Assembly: GCA_021399445.1 (NCBI GenBank)
Contig: JAJTUQ010000004.1
Location: 2,852,001 to 2,916,000 of the forward strand
Reading direction: 5' to 3'
DNA from: Xylogone sp. PMI_703
Lineage: Eukaryota > Ascomycota > Leotiomycetes
Length of the DNA: 64,000 bases
The notes under the pieces were generated by a model. It was not told where the DNA came from. It made no database searches and saw only the letters and a list, made by a program, of their open reading frames with translations. This document shows positions 1 through 10,711 of the stretch, one piece after another (the stretch's first letter is position 1; each line of letters starts with the position of its first letter). The position numbers and the translations under genes were made by a program.

Positions 1-1597
1 GCCACTCATATGCAGCTGGCCAATGGTTTCGATCCAAATAATCTAACAGCTCAGCAGTTCCAGGCATTCCAGAGCGGCGCGAATCCTGCCGGCCAAGCTA
101 AAACTATTGCTGCGTACCAGGCCAACTTGACGCAACATCAGCAAAGCCAAATGCCTGGGAAAGGAATGCCAAACCCAGGAGGACCCCAGAACCAGAGCTC
201 GCCAATGATGCCTCAAGGCCAGGATGGTAGCGCAATTGCGGGTTACTACAATGCTGGAGAGGTCGGCCCTAACGGTCTAAGAGCAGCACCTGGTGGTCAA
301 CCCGGTGGGGGCGGTAATCATGCTCTGCAGGACTACCAGATGCAATTGATGTTGCTTGAGCAACAGAACAAGAAGAGGCTGATGATGGCTCGCCAAGAGC
401 AAGACAATATGACTATCCCGCGGACTGATGGTGGGGCACCAGGTGCAATAGGTCCCAATGGTCAACCATTCCAAGGCACATCACCCCAAGGACCTCGATC
501 TGTTAACTCGCCCAACCCAACTGACCAGATGAAGCGAACACCGCTCATGAACCCTGCCGGTATTCCTTCTCCATTACCTGAAGGACAGTCCCGGGGTTCG
601 CCAAGCGCGATGAATTTTGGTGTGCCTGGTAATCAGATGGATCCGAACATGGCCCCTCCTATGTACAAGATGAACGGCATGGAAGGAAATATGGCTCAGG
701 GTATGCCCAACGGCATGCGGCCCCCAAGCTCTCACCCCGCTGGTTTCAATGGGCAGATGACGCCGCAACAACAGCAACTTATGAGAGCACAGCAGCAGCA
801 GCAGCAACAGCAACAGCAAGCTGCTAACTGGCAGGCTGGACCAAACGGTGCTGCTATGATCCAACAACCGTCGCAGCAAGGGCCTGGTCAGCCAGCTATG
901 GGAACTCCCCAGCAACGAGCTATGCCACCACCATCTGCACCAGCAGCTAATGCTGCTGCTAATGGTCGGCCATCCTCTCCTCAGCAGGGTGCAGCACCTC
1001 CCACGCCTCAACAGGCGAACAAAGCCAATCCGAAGGCCAAAAAGGATACTAAGGATACAAAGGCAAAGGTAACTACTCTATCACTAATTGAATGGATGGA
1101 TATAACTAATATTCTCTGTAGCGCGCCACTAAGAAAGCATCTGGAGCAAATCTTAATTCGGGTGCTACCCCATCAGGTGATGCAACCCAAGAGCCGGCAA
1201 CGCCCACACCAGCTACCCCTATTACTCCAGTGGCTCCTCAACCTTTCACCAACAAGGGACCTAACGGTGCAGTCCAACCTGTAACTAACGGACAAGCCAC
1301 TACTACCCCGGCAAATGTGAATGTTACTCAACAGCAGCCTCAACAACCAGATGGCGGTCTTGTTTTCAACTTGGACAACACAGGAGTATGTAACCACTCC
1401 TATCATATATATTCTTTTGGCTAACATTTGTCTAGTTTGAAATGAGCAACTTTGAATTCACAGGTCCTTCGGCAGGTAACGGGGATGTTCTCCAAGATTT
1501 CGATTTCGACTCATTCCTGCATAATGACGACCAGGATATGCAAAACTTTACCTTCGATACCGCCTTTCTAGACAACAACGAAATTGGCGCAGAGTAA
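1..1597 (+). CDS. Gln/Pro-rich transcriptional regulator, Flo8/SomA-like, C-terminal part (5' partial)
   Basis: The frame is open from base 1, so the gene starts upstream of the window. Three exons fit: 1-1068, 1122-1386 minus its last base (donor GTATGT at 1386), and 1436-1597. Both introns (1069-1121 and 1386-1435) have GT..AG ends and a CTAAY branch-like site. The protein is low complexity: rich in Gln, Pro, Asn and Met, with a poly-Gln run encoded at 790-819. The last exon encodes an acidic aromatic tail containing LQDFDFDSFLHND. Fungal Flo8/SomA adhesion and development regulators have an N-terminal LisH domain followed by Q-rich sequence and a comparable acidic C-terminus, so the tail could act as an activation region. 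The LisH domain would lie outside the window and cannot be checked. The name is an inference; another Q-rich co-activator is possible. Confidence 0.55.
790..819 (+). repeat. CAG/CAA microsatellite encoding poly-Gln
   Basis: Runs of CAG and CAA codons encode about ten consecutive glutamines inside the Gln-rich regulator. Mixed CAG/CAA codons make it less prone to slippage than a pure repeat. Confidence 0.9.
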
Positions 1598-2598
1598 TTC
1601 TGCTACGATTCAATTCAGTCATTGTCAGATTTTCGGCGTTTTCAAGCATACCTAAAGGCGTTTTCAGCGGATCGTATCTGAGCTTCCCGCATGTCTGTTG
1701 TCACGAAAAGAGTTCGCGTTTTCATTGTTAGAAAGAAAGTTCTATTGTGTCAAAAATTTCGTTTAAAGTGTTACTGAATCAGCTTCCTTGGATTGGCTAC
1801 TTTACTTGTCGGACAACATTTTTCATTGCTTTGTGTTTTAACCTTGCGCTCTTATTCCTTACAACGGAAAATACCTAATACCTGTGTTTCCTTGGTGGTC
1901 TCGCAGTGCGCTAGACATCGGGGCAACGGGTGGAATTATTGGAGTTGGTGTCATGTCATTATCGTTTCTTTATTCCTGTTTGCTTATCCGTGGGGGGTTG
2001 GGACTGGAGGATTCCTGTGTATTTATTATAGGGTTGGATGAATTACCATGGAGAGAAGGTTATTTCAATGAAAGTACGATTTCACTCTCGGCCAATATGG
2101 CTTCTCAGTGTTGAGGATGACATATCATGCATCCGGATCGGGTTAGATGCGCGAGACTTACTCATTAGCCTGCTTATCCGGGTTACTAATATTTAGGATC
2201 TGGGGAACCATTCACGTAGATGTTGAAGGGAGATGTTTTAACTGGATAACAGACGCGCAAAATACAACGGAATTCGCGTAAGTTACCATATTTTGATAAT
2301 GCCCGCGGATGGCGCTTGCAATAGAGTCGTATTTCAAGTGCCACCCTCTTCTCATTTTCCCTATCTTCTTGATGCTTCTTTCTCTCTATAATTGCCTATA
2401 CTTTTGTTGGTTTGAAGTTAAAAACTTTTAGCGTTTACCAATCTGAATTTTGTTTGCAAGTTTAGTAGAACTCACTCTCCCCCTCTTTCCTCCTAGGCAG
2501 TATTACTACTTATTTATATATGTTAGTTTTGAGTGATAGCATCTCTTTTCTATCCTTCTATCTACTAATACATACTTTATATTTAAGTCCATATAACC
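1598..2598. other. Intergenic region, about 1.0 kb
   Basis: Holds the 3' UTR of the Q-rich regulator and the promoter/5' UTR of the MOSC fusion gene. The last 250 bases are T/C-rich, as is common in fungal leaders. Short ORFs here have no recognisable features. No repeat or RNA gene was seen. Confidence 0.6.
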
Positions 2599-4251
2599 AT
2601 GCCAACCGCAACTCTGCCAGACTTGTATGCTCCTTTCGAAAGAGATGTTCTCCTCGACGTGCGCACTGGTAAAATGAAACCGATGAAAGGCCTTTCTATC
2701 ACGTCTGGTATTATCAAATCAACTAGATCGGAGCCTGTTTTTGTTAGTATTACAGGTATTGACAATGATGAGCACGACCTCACCTTCCACGGTGGGGTAG
2801 ACAAAGCTGTTCATCAATACTCTCCACATCACTATGCCTCTTGGCGTGAGGAGTTTCCTGAAAATGCCAAATTCTTCGAAGTTGGTGGGTTTGGAGAAAA
2901 TCTGGTCAGTAATGGCATGAATGAACGCAACATTTGTATCGGAGATATTATCCGCGTTGGCAACGATGTCGTGCTGCAAGTTAGTTTACCACGACAGCCT
3001 TGTTTTAAGCTCAACCATCGCTTTGAGATCAAAGGTTTTGCGCCAAATACTTTCAAAAAGAGCCGCACTGGGTGGTATTATCGTGTTTTAAAGGAAGGTT
3101 ACATCAAGGTCGGCGACGAAATTGTTCTGGTGGAGAGGAAGCATCCTAAATGGACTATTGAGAGGGTTCAGGAGTATCTGCACAGAGATCCAAATAATCT
3201 ACCCATGCTTGAGGAGTTACAAGCTATTGAAGAATTTGGTGAGGAATGTAAGGGCGCCTTCAAGAAAAGGGTTGCTCGTTTACGGGCAGAGGAAGACGAA
3301 AACCAGAATGGTGCAAACAAGGTGAAGGAGACATGGTCAGACTATGAGATTATCGAAAAGAGGAAAGAAACGGCTAGAATTACCTCCTTTGTTCTTCAAG
3401 CTGTGGGCAAGGAGGAGGATGGAAATAGCATAAACCCAGGATGCCATGTTCGGCTGAAATTGCCCAACGGTCTCATTCGTCCTTACTCTCTTGTCGGTGG
3501 CCATGAAAATAAGTTGCAGATTGGAGTAGCTCTGGAAGATAACAGCCGGGGAGGTTCTCTGTATCTCCATCAAAACACCAAGGTGGGCGACAGGATCTCA
3601 GTAGGTAAAATCACAGAAAGTGTTCCGGTAGCAGGAATGGCTTCCAATCACCTCTTCATTGCTGGTGGTATTGGAATAACGGCCTTTCTCCCTACTATAC
3701 AGGCCCTCGATTCTATTAACTACAATTACGAACTCCACTATGCTGTGCGATCCGCGGATGACGTCCCATTTCGAAATCTCCTTGAGAAAGTTGGGCCGAA
3801 GCTTTCATTATACGATAAGACTAAGGGGCAACGAATGGATATTCCTGGCTTGATAAAGAAGCGCAAATGGAATACACATATCTACGTGTGCGGTCCTCAA
3901 AGAATGGTGGACGAGGTGCTGCGAGCTGGGAAGGAATGTGGCATGCCACTAGACGAACTACACTTCGAGGCATTCCAGATTGAGACATCAGGAGATCCCT
4001 TCATAGTTGAGTTGAAAAAGTCGAACAAGACGTTACATGTAGATGGCGATAAGACTTTGCTGGAAGTTATGAGGGCCGCAAGGCTTGAGGTTGATTCTTC
4101 GTGCGAGACGGGGAACTGTGGGACATGCAGAGTAGAAGTCTGCAGTGGAAGGGTTGAGCATCGTGGGTCAGCACTGACGGAGGATGATAAGCGGACGGCT
4201 ATGTTGAGCTGTGTCTCAAGAGGCGTGGGACATTTGGTTATTGATTTTTGA
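2599..4251 (+). CDS. MOSC domain + FAD/NAD(P) ferredoxin reductase-like + C-terminal [2Fe-2S] ferredoxin fusion
   Basis: An intronless 550-aa protein. Residues ~1-170 resemble the YiiM-type MOSC domain, with the HGGVDKAV motif near residue 64, FGENL near 100 and the conserved cysteine in LPRQPCFKLNHRF near 133. A helical 3-alpha-like segment follows (~175-235). Residues ~245-440 form a ferredoxin-NADP reductase-type module, with the flavin motif RPYSL, the nucleotide-binding AGGIGIT and YVCGP. Residues ~465-550 are a plant-type ferredoxin domain with C-x4-C-x2-C (CETGNCGTC) and a fourth Cys in LSCVSRG. MOSC proteins such as YiiM/YcbX bind molybdenum cofactor and reduce N-hydroxylated compounds using separate electron donors. 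Here NAD(P)H, flavin, Fe-S and MOSC modules are joined, which suggests a self-sufficient reductase. The substrate is unknown. The start has a good CCATGCC context. Confidence 0.85.
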   Translation: MPTATLPDLYAPFERDVLLDVRTGKMKPMKGLSITSGIIKSTRSEPVFVSITGIDNDEHDLTFHGGVDKAVHQYSPHHYASWREEFPENAKFFEVGGFGENLVSNGMNERNICIGDIIRVGNDVVLQVSLPRQPCFKLNHRFEIKGFAPNTFKKSRTGWYYRVLKEGYIKVGDEIVLVERKHPKWTIERVQEYLHRDPNNLPMLEELQAIEEFGEECKGAFKKRVARLRAEEDENQNGANKVKETWSDYEIIEKRKETARITSFVLQAVGKEEDGNSINPGCHVRLKLPNGLIRPYSLVGGHENKLQIGVALEDNSRGGSLYLHQNTKVGDRISVGKITESVPVAGMASNHLFIAGGIGITAFLPTIQALDSINYNYELHYAVRSADDVPFRNLLEKVGPKLSLYDKTKGQRMDIPGLIKKRKWNTHIYVCGPQRMVDEVLRAGKECGMPLDELHFEAFQIETSGDPFIVELKKSNKTLHVDGDKTLLEVMRAARLEVDSSCETGNCGTCRVEVCSGRVEHRGSALTEDDKRTAMLSCVSRGVGHLVIDF

Positions 4252-5827
4252 TAGGTTGGGAAACTGCTTTCGTTTTATGATCATGAAGAATACGACTCCT
4301 GTTTCATTACGGCTGCGCCTACCATTCTGGATTCTAGAAAATAGGTTTTGTTGCCCTCCATCGTAGGGTATTTATAGCAGTGCTGCTCGATAGGAAGTGG
4401 CATGAATATGACTACTGCACCCTCAATAGCATTGAACTTTCTTGTTTCTTTTGTGGCATTCCGGGATATGACAGTCATGTGGCAAGCAATCTACTTCTTG
4501 AGTGTCGTCTATTAGCTAAGTCCTGTGGTTCCACATACTGACTTGTATACTGGCACCTGACAGTAGCTATTAAATGGATATACTGCAGTGATTGACGTAT
4601 TTAGCTTACCGGCGTGTGAGGAGAAGCTTAAGGTAAGCCGAGGTAGAACTATCACCCCAGTTTGCCTATTACGCTTCGCAGCCATCGCGGAGCTGTGGCT
4701 CAAGTTTACTCTGGCCAAAAGCTTTGGAGAGTCTTGCTGTGACCAAAGGTTTTGTTGCATGTCTGATACAGTTCAAAATTAATATGATTGGCTATAAGGT
4801 CGCTCTGGTCAAAGTTTTGTTGCATGTCTAGGTAGACATTTGAACATATTCACGCGGTAAATTGCACAGTAGACTTGATGAGCTTTCTTTATTAGCCAAA
4901 AGTTTTGTTGCATGTCAGTGATAGCTCAGAATCTCAATACCATTGGACAGAAACAGATGTGACCAGAAGTTTTGTTGCACGTCTGTGAGGGTTTCCAAAT
5001 TGCTTCACGGGGAGTTGATCTGCAGTTGCTCTGCCGCGTTTGTCTACTCGTAATGAAATTCTGAGCCAACTCAGGCATGCAACAAAACTTTTGGTCAGGC
5101 AGGCGACGAGTGCAGGTTAACTCAGGCCCACAAATCCACATACACATATGCCTCGGAGTAATACCGCTTAAGATGCGCCTATGTTCGGTACATTCACACA
5201 TTACAGCCGAATCAACTCTCCAGTAGTGCTATAAAGATCCAGATAAATTCAAGCTATGGATACCGGATCGTCTCCACTGCAGAAAGCCTTGAACTCCTTA
5301 ACCCTCAAGAGAAGAGCTTGGCAAAGCAATCCACTCATATACAATACGCTACTACTCTTCTATGCATATCGGCTAGACTAGAAAATAAGCTAGAAATTGT
5401 TGTGGCCTCGAAGCTCTGAGGACGTCATTAGTACATCTATTCGTTTGAGACCCTCGTAATAGAGCCAAGTCAATCTTCAACTGCTCCACTTCATACCACA
5501 TAAACACACAGAATATCGGTGTTAATATAGGTAAATGCCGAAAGAAATCGTCCTAAATCATCCAGCCACTGACTATGTCCGAAGCCGAGTCTTCCCACTT
5601 TTACTAGGACTTGACTTATCTGGCGGGTCAAAGGTGGGAAAGAGGTTAAAAAAGAATTACGTATCAGAACTGATAACGCCGAAGGTCTATTTCTTATTTG
5701 AGGCGCTATGGGGGATTCAAATTTCATATCAGTTGGCGAGAGAACCTCTACTTCTACCGCTACAAATAGATTGCGTTCTATCTCCAAGCACATAGAAGGG
5801 CACGGGACTGGTTCAAGGTCTACCAAA
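4252..5827. other. Intergenic region, about 1.6 kb, with interspersed short repeats
   Basis: Lies between the MOSC fusion gene and the ADH gene. The main content is the repeat cluster at 4711-5096 described separately. The short ORFs are not protein-like. The 3' end acts as the ADH promoter/leader. Confidence 0.7.
4711..5096. repeat. Cluster of a ~20-45 bp interspersed repeat (four direct copies, one inverted, one degenerate)
   Basis: The core CCAAAAGTTTTGTTGCATG, with small changes, occurs at 4741-4765, 4807-4829, 4894-4916 and 4961-4983 on the plus strand, and at about 5074-5096 on the minus strand. A weaker version starts at 4713. Several copies extend further: the copies at 4741 and 4894 and the inverted copy share a downstream tail ending roughly in GCTCAGAAT, giving a unit of about 40-45 bp. 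Spacing between the direct copies is about 65, 88 and 67 bp, so this is not a simple tandem array. It could be an array of regulator sites, remnants of a small element, or a degraded minisatellite. Confidence 0.8.
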
Positions 5828-6998
5828 ATGGCAACTCCGTATAAATTTCAAGGGTGGATGGGGTTGGATAAAGACAGCATAAAGGGCAAGATGGTTTGGC
5901 AAGAATTCGAACCAAAAACGTGGACTGAAGACGATGTTGATATCAAAGTCACCCACTGTGGTATTTGTGGTTCTGACATCCATACGCTCCGTAGCGGCTG
6001 GGTAAGTCTATGTTCTGAAATAAGAGTTCCACAAACCAATTCTTAAGGGATAATTCAAGCTCATCTCAACTTAGGGACCGGTCCACTACCCGTGCTGTGT
6101 TGGCCACGAAATTGTGGGCGTAGCAGTGAAAGTCGGTAAAAATGTGAAAAACGTCAAAGTTGGTGATCGCTGTGGTGTAGGAGCTCAGCAATATGCCTGT
6201 ATGAGACCAGATTGCGAAGATTGCTCCGCCGGTCAGCCCAATTACTGTCAAAAGCCCATATTCACCTACAACAGCCGATATCCAGATGGTTCCAGATCCT
6301 ATGGTGGCTATTCGGATTATCATCGTTCGCCCTCAGCTTTTGTCATTAAGATTCCAGATGGTATAAGCTCAGCTGAAGCAGCGCCGATGCTCTGTGGTGG
6401 TACCACAGTCTGGAATCCCTTGGTGAAGAATGGAGCAGGTCCCGGAAAGAGGGTTGGCATTATTGGCATTGGAGGGCTAGGCCACTTTGGTGTGCTTTTT
6501 GCTAAGCACCTAGGGTGTGACAAAGTGGTCGCCATTTCTCGATCATCAAGCAAGAAGGAAGATGCACTGAGGCTGGGTGCAACTGATTTCATCGCCACAG
6601 ACGAGGATCCTGGTTGGGACAAGAAGCATGCCCGTTCCCTTGATCTCATTGTCTCAACAGTCTCAGGGACCGATATGCCTCTGGACAAGTACTTGAAGCT
6701 GTTGTGCAGATATGGCCAGTTCCTCCAAGTTGGACTTCCAGAAGACAAGATCCCATCATTCAGCGCCTTTGCATTGGTGTCCAAAGGTGTCAAGATTGGA
6801 GGAAGCCATATCGGATCTCCCGCTGAGATTTCTGAGATGCTAGAGTTCGCGGCCAAGAACGGGGTTCATCCCCAGATAGAGGAGCGACCTATGAAGGAGG
6901 CAAACCAAGCTATAGTTGATATGGATCAGAGAAAAGCGAGATATAGATATGTCTTGGTCCACGAAGATAATATCAAGGAACTAGAGAGTACAGCTTGA
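5828..6998 (+). CDS. NADP-dependent medium-chain alcohol dehydrogenase (ADH6/cinnamyl-alcohol type)
   Basis: Exons 5828-6001 and 6075-6998, with an intron at 6002-6074 (GTAAGT..TTAG), give 365 aa, the usual length for yeast ADH6/ADH7 relatives. Catalytic zinc ligands are visible in CGICGSD (near residue 45) and GHE just after the splice. The structural zinc cysteines lie in the segment CMRPDCEDCSAGQPNYC. The Rossmann glycine motif is GIGGLGHFG, followed by SRSSSKK, whose basic and hydroxyl residues fit NADP(H). This family reduces aliphatic and aromatic aldehydes in the cytosol, often for detoxification. I chose the ATG at 5828 (CAAAATGG) over an in-frame ATG at 5708, because the extra 40 residues are unlike the family. 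The repeat cluster at 4711-5096 lies about 730 bp upstream. Confidence 0.93.
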
Positions 6999-7718
6999 GG
7001 TTCTAGTATAGTTTGAGCGACAGTTTTGTTAGATTTTGATATACCAAATGCTAGCTTTAGAGTAGACATGCAAATTGCAATTTAATGAATGCATCATAAA
7101 TTTACTGGTGAAAGGAAATACAGAAACATAAGGCAATAAAGAAAGAATCTGCAGGATGTGGACGAACATTCTCATTGGAGTCAAGATGAAAGAAGCAAGG
7201 TTAAAGTCATGTCAGAGGTTATGGCGCAGTGGTTAGGCTACTCCACATATAAATTGTATGGTACAGAGACTCTATTCGTTGCTAGTCTTGATGATGTACT
7301 GTACATAGGGGTAAACCGGTAAAACTCTTCTCTTTTACCGACCGTTAGCTTCTACAGCTATGATTGGCCAACGCCAATTACGTAAGCAATATCTCTGACA
7401 AGTCAACTGGCTTACGTACAAGCTCTAGACCAGGGTAAACTTATGGCACGTGATCATGATCCGAATTCTGACGCTAGCGACATGTAAACAATGAGGGTCT
7501 TCGCGAATCGTCACTTCAAGGGCCAGACAAGATCCTGGTAATCGCAAACTCACCACCTCCGGCTTGGGATCCTAACTATCGCAAACCTCCCGACGAATCT
7601 CACCACTAATTGACGCGAAAATCTCAGCTATAGATACGCGACCGAGTTCTAACTCACTCTCCCATCCCAATCTACCGAGCATACCCCCTCAGCACATGCG
7701 CTCCCGAATTTTCGATCA
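6999..7718. other. Intergenic region, 0.7 kb
   Basis: Holds the ADH 3' UTR and the Mis13 promoter. A tRNA-like 5' fragment near 7217-7240 was considered and rejected. Nothing else was seen. Confidence 0.6.
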
Positions 7719-9276
7719 ATGACTACTCTCGTACGAGCGCGAATACCTCTGGAAACGCTGAGTATGAACAACCAGCTTCCAGCGCGGAGACGAAGTAAGC
7801 GGCTAGCTTGTAAGTTTGGTTCACTTGGGATACTGTGGTCCTGCATTGGGGTCAAATGGAGTAGGATTTTAGTGAGCTAATTCCTTCGTAGCATACGAGG
7901 AGGAAGATGGGGACTTCATGTTTACGCGGTCCAAGCGGACAAAAACTGTTACGGAATCAAAACCAAAACCTGCGCCAGCGCCAGCTCCAGCACCATCGAG
8001 AAGGATCAGGAAAAGTATCGAGTATGATCATGAGGCAGTCTCACCGAAGCCCCGGCGAAAAACGAACGCTACGACCCCCAAGCCCGAGAAAGAGGTAGCG
8101 TTGGCGAAGAAGAGCTCCAGGAAAGCGACACAGTCTTCCAGGGAAAGAAGTGTAAATGGCGAAGCAATGAAGCCTAGTAAAGTTGAGCGGATGGATTATG
8201 ACAGTGCAGATATTGCTGGTGGATCAGAGGCCGACGCAAGCAGTACGACGACAGAAGGGAGCAAATCCACAGTCATCAGTCTACCGTTCACAGACACGCC
8301 AAAAATGAATCGAAACAAGGAGTTGAGGAAAAAGGGGTCAACTGCAAGGAGGAGCAGTCTGGGGCTTCGAGGACGGAGGGCAAGTTCATTAATCGACAAC
8401 GGACACAGCGCGATTCCGCATAGGGAGGTGGCCACGACGGATTTCTACAAGCATATAGAAGCGGAGGGATTGAGCGAGCCGAGGAGGATGAAGCAGCTAT
8501 TAACATGGACTGGGGAGCGAGCATTAGGACCGAAGACCTCTCATGGTGACGTGGATGCCGGGGCAATCTCTGCTGGTACGTTGGAAATCGGGCCGTAAAA
8601 GAGAAACTGTGCTAATGAGTTGGTAGCGCGGTATCTACAGGAAGCTCTGTTGAAAGATTTTGCGAACAAGTCAGAATTCTCGGACTGGTTCAATCGGGAA
8701 GAAAGTGCGCCAAAAAGGATCGTGAAAACGCCTAATCCGCGAAATATTGAGTTTGAGGCAAAAATTGCAGAATTGGAGCCAAGAATAAAGAGGTATGGAG
8801 CTCAACTTTGTTGAAGGGGAATTTATGCTGACTTTTTTTTGGAAATAAGGTTAAGAGAAGAACGGGATCAATGGAAAGCGCTTGCAAAACCTCCCCCCGA
8901 ACCGTCACCAATACTCTCCGAATCGGGGTCATTATCACCGTCGCAAATAGACTCGGCAATTCTTGACCCAGAACAAGCTGAGATATTAGCTACCCTTACA
9001 AAATCATCATCTTCGAAACTTCGGGAAGAGAGTGCGTCACGCTTAAAAACTATCCAGGATGGGCTTGAATTTAAGACGGATCAATTTTTGGATGGCATAC
9101 ATAAACTAGAGCAGTATCAGGAGACGGCGGGACGTGTTGCAGATAAGATATTAGCGCTTTGTGCGAATAGGTTAGATGAGAGGGAAAAGAGAGAGAAAGA
9201 AGTAGTTGGAACGCGCGATATACCCATGCAAGAGGTGTTACGGAGTTTGAGTAGGATTTTACCACCTGGGCAGTAA
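7719..9276 (+). CDS. dsn1: Kinetochore protein Mis13/Dsn1 (MIND/Mis12 complex)
   Basis: Four exons: 7719-7809, 7892-8575, 8627-8792 and 8850-9276, giving 455 aa. The first exon joins in phase to give RRRSKRLASYEEEDGDF, an N-terminal pattern typical of fungal Mis13. The family signature RRSSLGLRGRRASSLIDNG is near residue 185, followed by HREVATTDFYKHI and a helical region ending in coiled-coil-like sequence. The N-terminus is basic and Ser/Pro/Ala-rich. Mis13/Dsn1 is a subunit of the MIND complex, which bridges centromeric chromatin to the Ndc80 complex; the RRAS serine region is an Aurora B target in known homologues. All three introns have GT..AG ends; the third has a GCTGAC branch site. 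A second in-frame ATG at 7764 would remove 15 residues. Confidence 0.88.
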
Positions 9277-9989
9277 TGATATAAAAAGATTATATGAAAC
9301 TAATGAACTATTGCTCTCACGGTGTTGAGAGCTTGAGTCGCAAACATGGTATTTGGAGCCAAAGGGACGTGAGTAAATGTGACAGTTGAGCCTCTAGTTT
9401 TGAGCCTCCCGAGCCTCCCTCCTCAAGCCTATCTGATATCAGATCTTGGCAGGAGACTTGAAAGTGGACCAATAAGAGCGAGTTGCCGTTTTACTTCCCG
9501 CTGCGCGATGACCGAATCGTACCGAAGCGGTCCCAGATTTTATTATTAGCCCAGTGTCAGAAGCGTAAACTTGTATCATCCAGACTACAACAACAGAACA
9601 CACCGAAATCACTTTCGTTAAAGAACAGGTACAACTGAACACCCACGACAGAGAATCGTTCTGTCCTGGTTGAATTGAGATTTTCGAGTCCAGAGGAGGG
9701 TTGAATTCTTAAGGATCATCGGTCGTTTCACAGAATTCGAAATTAGAGACCTTGGTTTCAGGGAGCACCATCGCAAAAACGACGCGCAAGCACATTCATT
9801 ACCGTACAACAACTTCAAGTTTCCAACACCACAGAACTCCACGAACACGATCCTCAGACCAATCTTTTCCTCCTCAATTAATCGAACAAGTTTAACCACC
9901 TGCGCCACCGCTCGTTTTCGCCATTCTCTTCAACACACGAAACCGGACCAAATCAAATCAAACCGACTTATAACAAACCTTCTCCAAAA
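9277..9989. other. Intergenic region, 0.7 kb
   Basis: Promoter and leader of the small secreted protein at 9990. The stretch 9900-9989 is CA-rich, typical of an expressed fungal leader. No other feature was seen. Confidence 0.6.
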
Positions 9990-10262
9990 ATGCATTCTCC
10001 TCTCCACATCCTCCTCTTTGTCTTCTCCCTCCTCACCTCCCTCCCCATCATCCACGCACAAGCTGCCCTAGGTGGCGGAGCACCTCCGCCATCCCCGGCC
10101 CCAACGCAGTACCCCACGACATCGATTGCCCCAAGCCTCACGACCCAGCCCAATGGCGTCGTGACGACGATATGGATCACGTTTACGCAGACGTTTGCGA
10201 GCACGGCGTTGGGGAGCTGGGAGTTGGGGCCTACGCCTTTGGCGGGGAAGATTGGGTTGTAG
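9990..10262 (+). CDS. Small secreted Pro/Thr-rich protein, possibly cell-wall associated
   Basis: A single-exon 90-aa protein. Residues ~1-23 form a clear signal peptide (LHILLFVFSLLTSLPIIHAQA). The rest is Pro/Ser/Thr-rich, with a C-terminal segment reading VVTTIWITFTQTFAS and ending GKIGL. There are no cysteines and no GPI hydrophobic tail. The TT-x-W-x-T-x-TQTF pattern recalls small Kre1-like cell-wall proteins of ascomycetes, but this is from memory of the pattern only. The upstream leader supports transcription. It could instead be the first exon of a longer gene, but no convincing donor follows the last codons. Confidence 0.6.
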   Translation: MHSPLHILLFVFSLLTSLPIIHAQAALGGGAPPPSPAPTQYPTTSIAPSLTTQPNGVVTTIWITFTQTFASTALGSWELGPTPLAGKIGL

Positions 10263-10711
10263 AGGGGGAATGTTGATATCTCCTTTTGTGCGCTTTTTCT
10301 GTGGATTGGAATTGGGTTGAATAGGATTCGATGGTTTGGGAGGATTTGGGAAAGACGAGATTAAGGGGATGGGGTTTATTGGCTGTGGTATATTGGGGGT
10401 TGACGATTCGTGATGATGAAGGGGAGTTTCGTGGAGTTATGTTTTGTTACTGGGTTTTCTGGAGATGGAAAGAAAGAGGGAATATTGTATGAGAGATTGA
10501 GGAACCTAAACTTTGGCTATATGAAGAAACGGCGCTTTTCTGACGATAGAATCATAGGTGGATAAATACATTGGGGGTTAGACGTGCGTGCACATAGTTT
10601 GGTTAGATTGTTTTATTTTGGGGGTATCTTGGAATATGTCATAATCTATAGTTACAATACATGGGTATCTCAAAACATACACACACACACACATGTATAT
10701 GCTTCTCTTCC
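10263..10711. other. Convergent 3' region with a CA microsatellite
   Basis: Lies between the stop codons of two converging genes. It is G-rich on the plus strand and holds an (AC)n run at about 10675-10694. No gene was seen. Confidence 0.6.

Noticed and set aside
5708..5827. Upstream in-frame start for the ADH gene
   Set aside because: The extra 40 residues do not resemble the family and the ATG at 5828 has better context.
7217..7290. tRNA-like 5' half (GGTTATGGCGCAGTGGTTAG..) near 7217
   Set aside because: It resembles an A-box/D-arm, but no matching D-stem partner, anticodon arm or B-box (GGTTCRANNCC) follows in the next 70 bases.
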